Positions 62,218 to 63,207 of a stretch of DNA of 63,207 bases are shown here, one piece after another (the first letter of the stretch is position 1; the number at the start of each line of letters is the position of its first letter). The translations under genes were made by a program, and so were the position numbers. The notes under the pieces were generated by a model. That model made no database searches and was not told where the DNA came from. It saw only the letters and a program-made list of their open reading frames with translations. The DNA comes from an uncultured Pelagibacteraceae bacterium. GTDB lineage: Bacteria; Pseudomonadota; Alphaproteobacteria; Pelagibacterales; Pelagibacteraceae. The stretch is from positions 1-63,207 of the forward strand of contig CACKXF010000003.1 in the NCBI GenBank assembly GCA_902604065.1. Direction: 5' to 3'.

Positions 62218-63086
62218 TATTTTCTAAATCTTTTTATTAGGCTAGATGTATCCCATCTTTGTCCACCCATTTTTTGAACTTCAGCGTAATAATCATCTAT
62301 TATTTTTGTTATTGGTAAAGGAGAATTATTTTTGTTCGCTTCTTCGATTGCAATTTTTAAATCTTTTCTCATCCAATCAACTGCAAATCCATAATCAAAT
62401 TTATCTTCAATCATAGTTTTATGCCTATTTTCCATTTGCCAGGACTGAGCTGCACCTTTTGAAATAACTTCAATCACGTCATACATATTCAACCCCGCAT
62501 TCATTCCAAAATTAACCGCTTCAGACAGTCCTTGAACTAAACCCGCTATACAAATTTGATTTACCATCTTAGTTAATTGACCACTTCCAGATGGCCCAAG
62601 CAGCTTAATTTTTTTACTATAGCAATCAATTATCGGTTCGGCCTTTTTAAAAGGTATCTCATCACCTCCAACCATTACTGTTAGTATACCACCTTCAGCA
62701 CCCGCTTGACCTCCTGAAATTGGAGCATCTAGAAAGTCAAAGTTTTTAGATTTAGCTATTTTATAAAGCTCTCTAGCTATATTTGCTGAGGCAGTAGTAT
62801 TATCTATATGTATTGAATTTTTTTTTGCAGTTTTAAATAATCCCTTATCACCTAAAGCAACCTCTTTAAGGTCATTGTCGTTTCCAACACATGTAAATAT
62901 AAAATCACAATCTTTCGCAGCCTCCATTGGTGTATCAGCAGTTTTACCTTTATATTCCTTAATCCATTTATCTGCTTTAGATTTAGTTCTATTATAAACA
63001 GTTACATTGTGACCTGCTTTTGATATATAACCAGCCATGGGATATCCCATAACACCCAAACCTATGAAAGCGACTTTACAACTCAT
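62217..63086 (-). CDS. Beta-hydroxyacid dehydrogenase (GarR/MmsB-like)
   Basis: The 289-residue enzyme begins VAFIGLGVMGYPMAGYISKAGH, has the substrate motif FLDAPISGGQAGAEGGILTVMVGG, and KMVNQI with the catalytic lysine, followed by the KDLKIAIEEANKN segment. Family members reduce or oxidise 3-hydroxyisobutyrate, tartronate semialdehyde or sulfolactaldehyde (YihU). The substrate is undecided. It overlaps the PNPOx-like gene by 1 nt. Confidence 0.9.
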   Translation of the reverse strand: MSCKVAFIGLGVMGYPMAGYISKAGHNVTVYNRTKSKADKWIKEYKGKTADTPMEAAKDCDFIFTCVGNDNDLKEVALGDKGLFKTAKKNSIHIDNTTASANIARELYKIAKSKNFDFLDAPISGGQAGAEGGILTVMVGGDEIPFKKAEPIIDCYSKKIKLLGPSGSGQLTKMVNQICIAGLVQGLSEAVNFGMNAGLNMYDVIEVISKGAAQSWQMENRHKTMIEDKFDYGFAVDWMRKDLKIAIEEANKNNSPLPITKIIDDYYAEVQKMGGQRWDTSSLIKRFRK

Positions 63087-63088
63087 TA

Positions 63089-63207
63089 ATGATTAACCTC
63101 AATTTAAATAAAAAAGTAATTATATTTGGATTTATATTTACATTTTTTTCTAGTTTTGGACAGAGTTTTTTTTTGGGATTGTTTAACGCACCAATAAGAA
63201 ATGAATT
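63089..63207 (+). CDS. MFS transporter, N-terminal fragment (3' end outside window)
   Basis: The first 39 codons of a frame starting at ATG 63089 encode one hydrophobic helix (IFGFIFTFFSSFGQSFFLG) and a post-helix LFNAPIRNE stretch, as in MFS proteins of the kind that carry SSFGQT. It begins 2 nt from the divergent dehydrogenase start. Everything beyond residue 39 is off the window. Confidence 0.55.
   Translation, partial: MINLNLNKKVIIFGFIFTFFSSFGQSFFLGLFNAPIRNE

Noticed and set aside
1-63207. CRISPR arrays, insertion sequences, prophage genes
   Set aside because: No regularly spaced repeats, transposase or phage structural genes were seen on either strand.

Overview
The window looks like a piece of a SAR11 (Pelagibacterales) alphaproteobacterial genome. 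The sequence is very AT-rich, genes abut or overlap by 1-20 nt, intergenic spaces are short, and no transposase, integrase, phage gene or CRISPR array is visible. The combination of aprMBA next to a TauE/SafE exporter, taurine and TRAP importers, and a fused SpeD-SpeE also fits marine SAR11. No stretch above 300 nt lacks a gene; the longest gap (1995-2232) holds a predicted structured RNA. I recognised no transcriptional regulator anywhere in the 63 kb.

Layout. 1-6.7 kb is housekeeping: CysQ, a DUF3553 protein, MnmA, a structured RNA, a membrane protein, a 27-residue basic peptide, MetC, an MFS transporter, a CADD-like pABA-synthesis candidate and a small HxGH nucleotidyltransferase. 6.7-38.6 kb is dominated by organosulfonate catabolism: AprM-AprB-AprA, TauE/SafE, a HIT protein, SuyA/SuyB, Xsc, a TRAP importer with an HpsN-type sulfopropanediol dehydrogenase and a zinc alcohol dehydrogenase, a phosphotransacetylase, a ComC-type dehydrogenase, TauABC, a class III aminotransferase and alanine dehydrogenase. 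These genes sit in several facing operons, mixed with small secreted proteins and dimeric alpha/beta-barrel proteins.

Inferred logic. Taurine enters by TauABC, is transaminated (the class III enzyme, with alanine dehydrogenase recycling pyruvate) to sulfoacetaldehyde, is cleaved by Xsc to acetyl phosphate plus sulfite, and acetyl phosphate becomes acetyl-CoA through Pta. Dihydroxypropanesulfonate may enter by the TRAP system, be oxidised by HpsN to sulfolactate and be cleaved by SuyAB to pyruvate plus sulfite. ComC could supply the right sulfolactate stereoisomer. Sulfite is exported by TauE/SafE or oxidised by AprBA to APS. No classical ATP sulfurylase is visible. A HIT protein and a 130-residue nucleotidyltransferase beside the genes are candidates for consuming APS.

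33.6-50.8 kb is a surface-polysaccharide region: rmlA, rmlB, rmlC, an RmlD-like protein, Gmd, two C-methyltransferase-type enzymes, several glycosyltransferases, an acyltransferase and an FkbM methyltransferase. It surrounds the aminotransferase-alanine dehydrogenase pair and contains a tRNA-Met gene. 50.8-55 kb is a polyamine and methylthioadenosine module: apt, mtnP, mtnA, a class II aldolase-family gene and the SpeD-SpeE fusion. 55-63.2 kb holds an amino-acid ABC importer without its ATPase, a carbon-nitrogen hydrolase, further glycosyltransferases, a thioredoxin-fold protein, a gamma-carbonic anhydrase, a PNPOx-like protein, a beta-hydroxyacid dehydrogenase and the start of an MFS gene.

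All three solute-binding-protein genes that lie directly upstream of their membrane partners are followed by a strong stem-loop. This suggests segmental control of mRNA levels in a regulator-poor genome.
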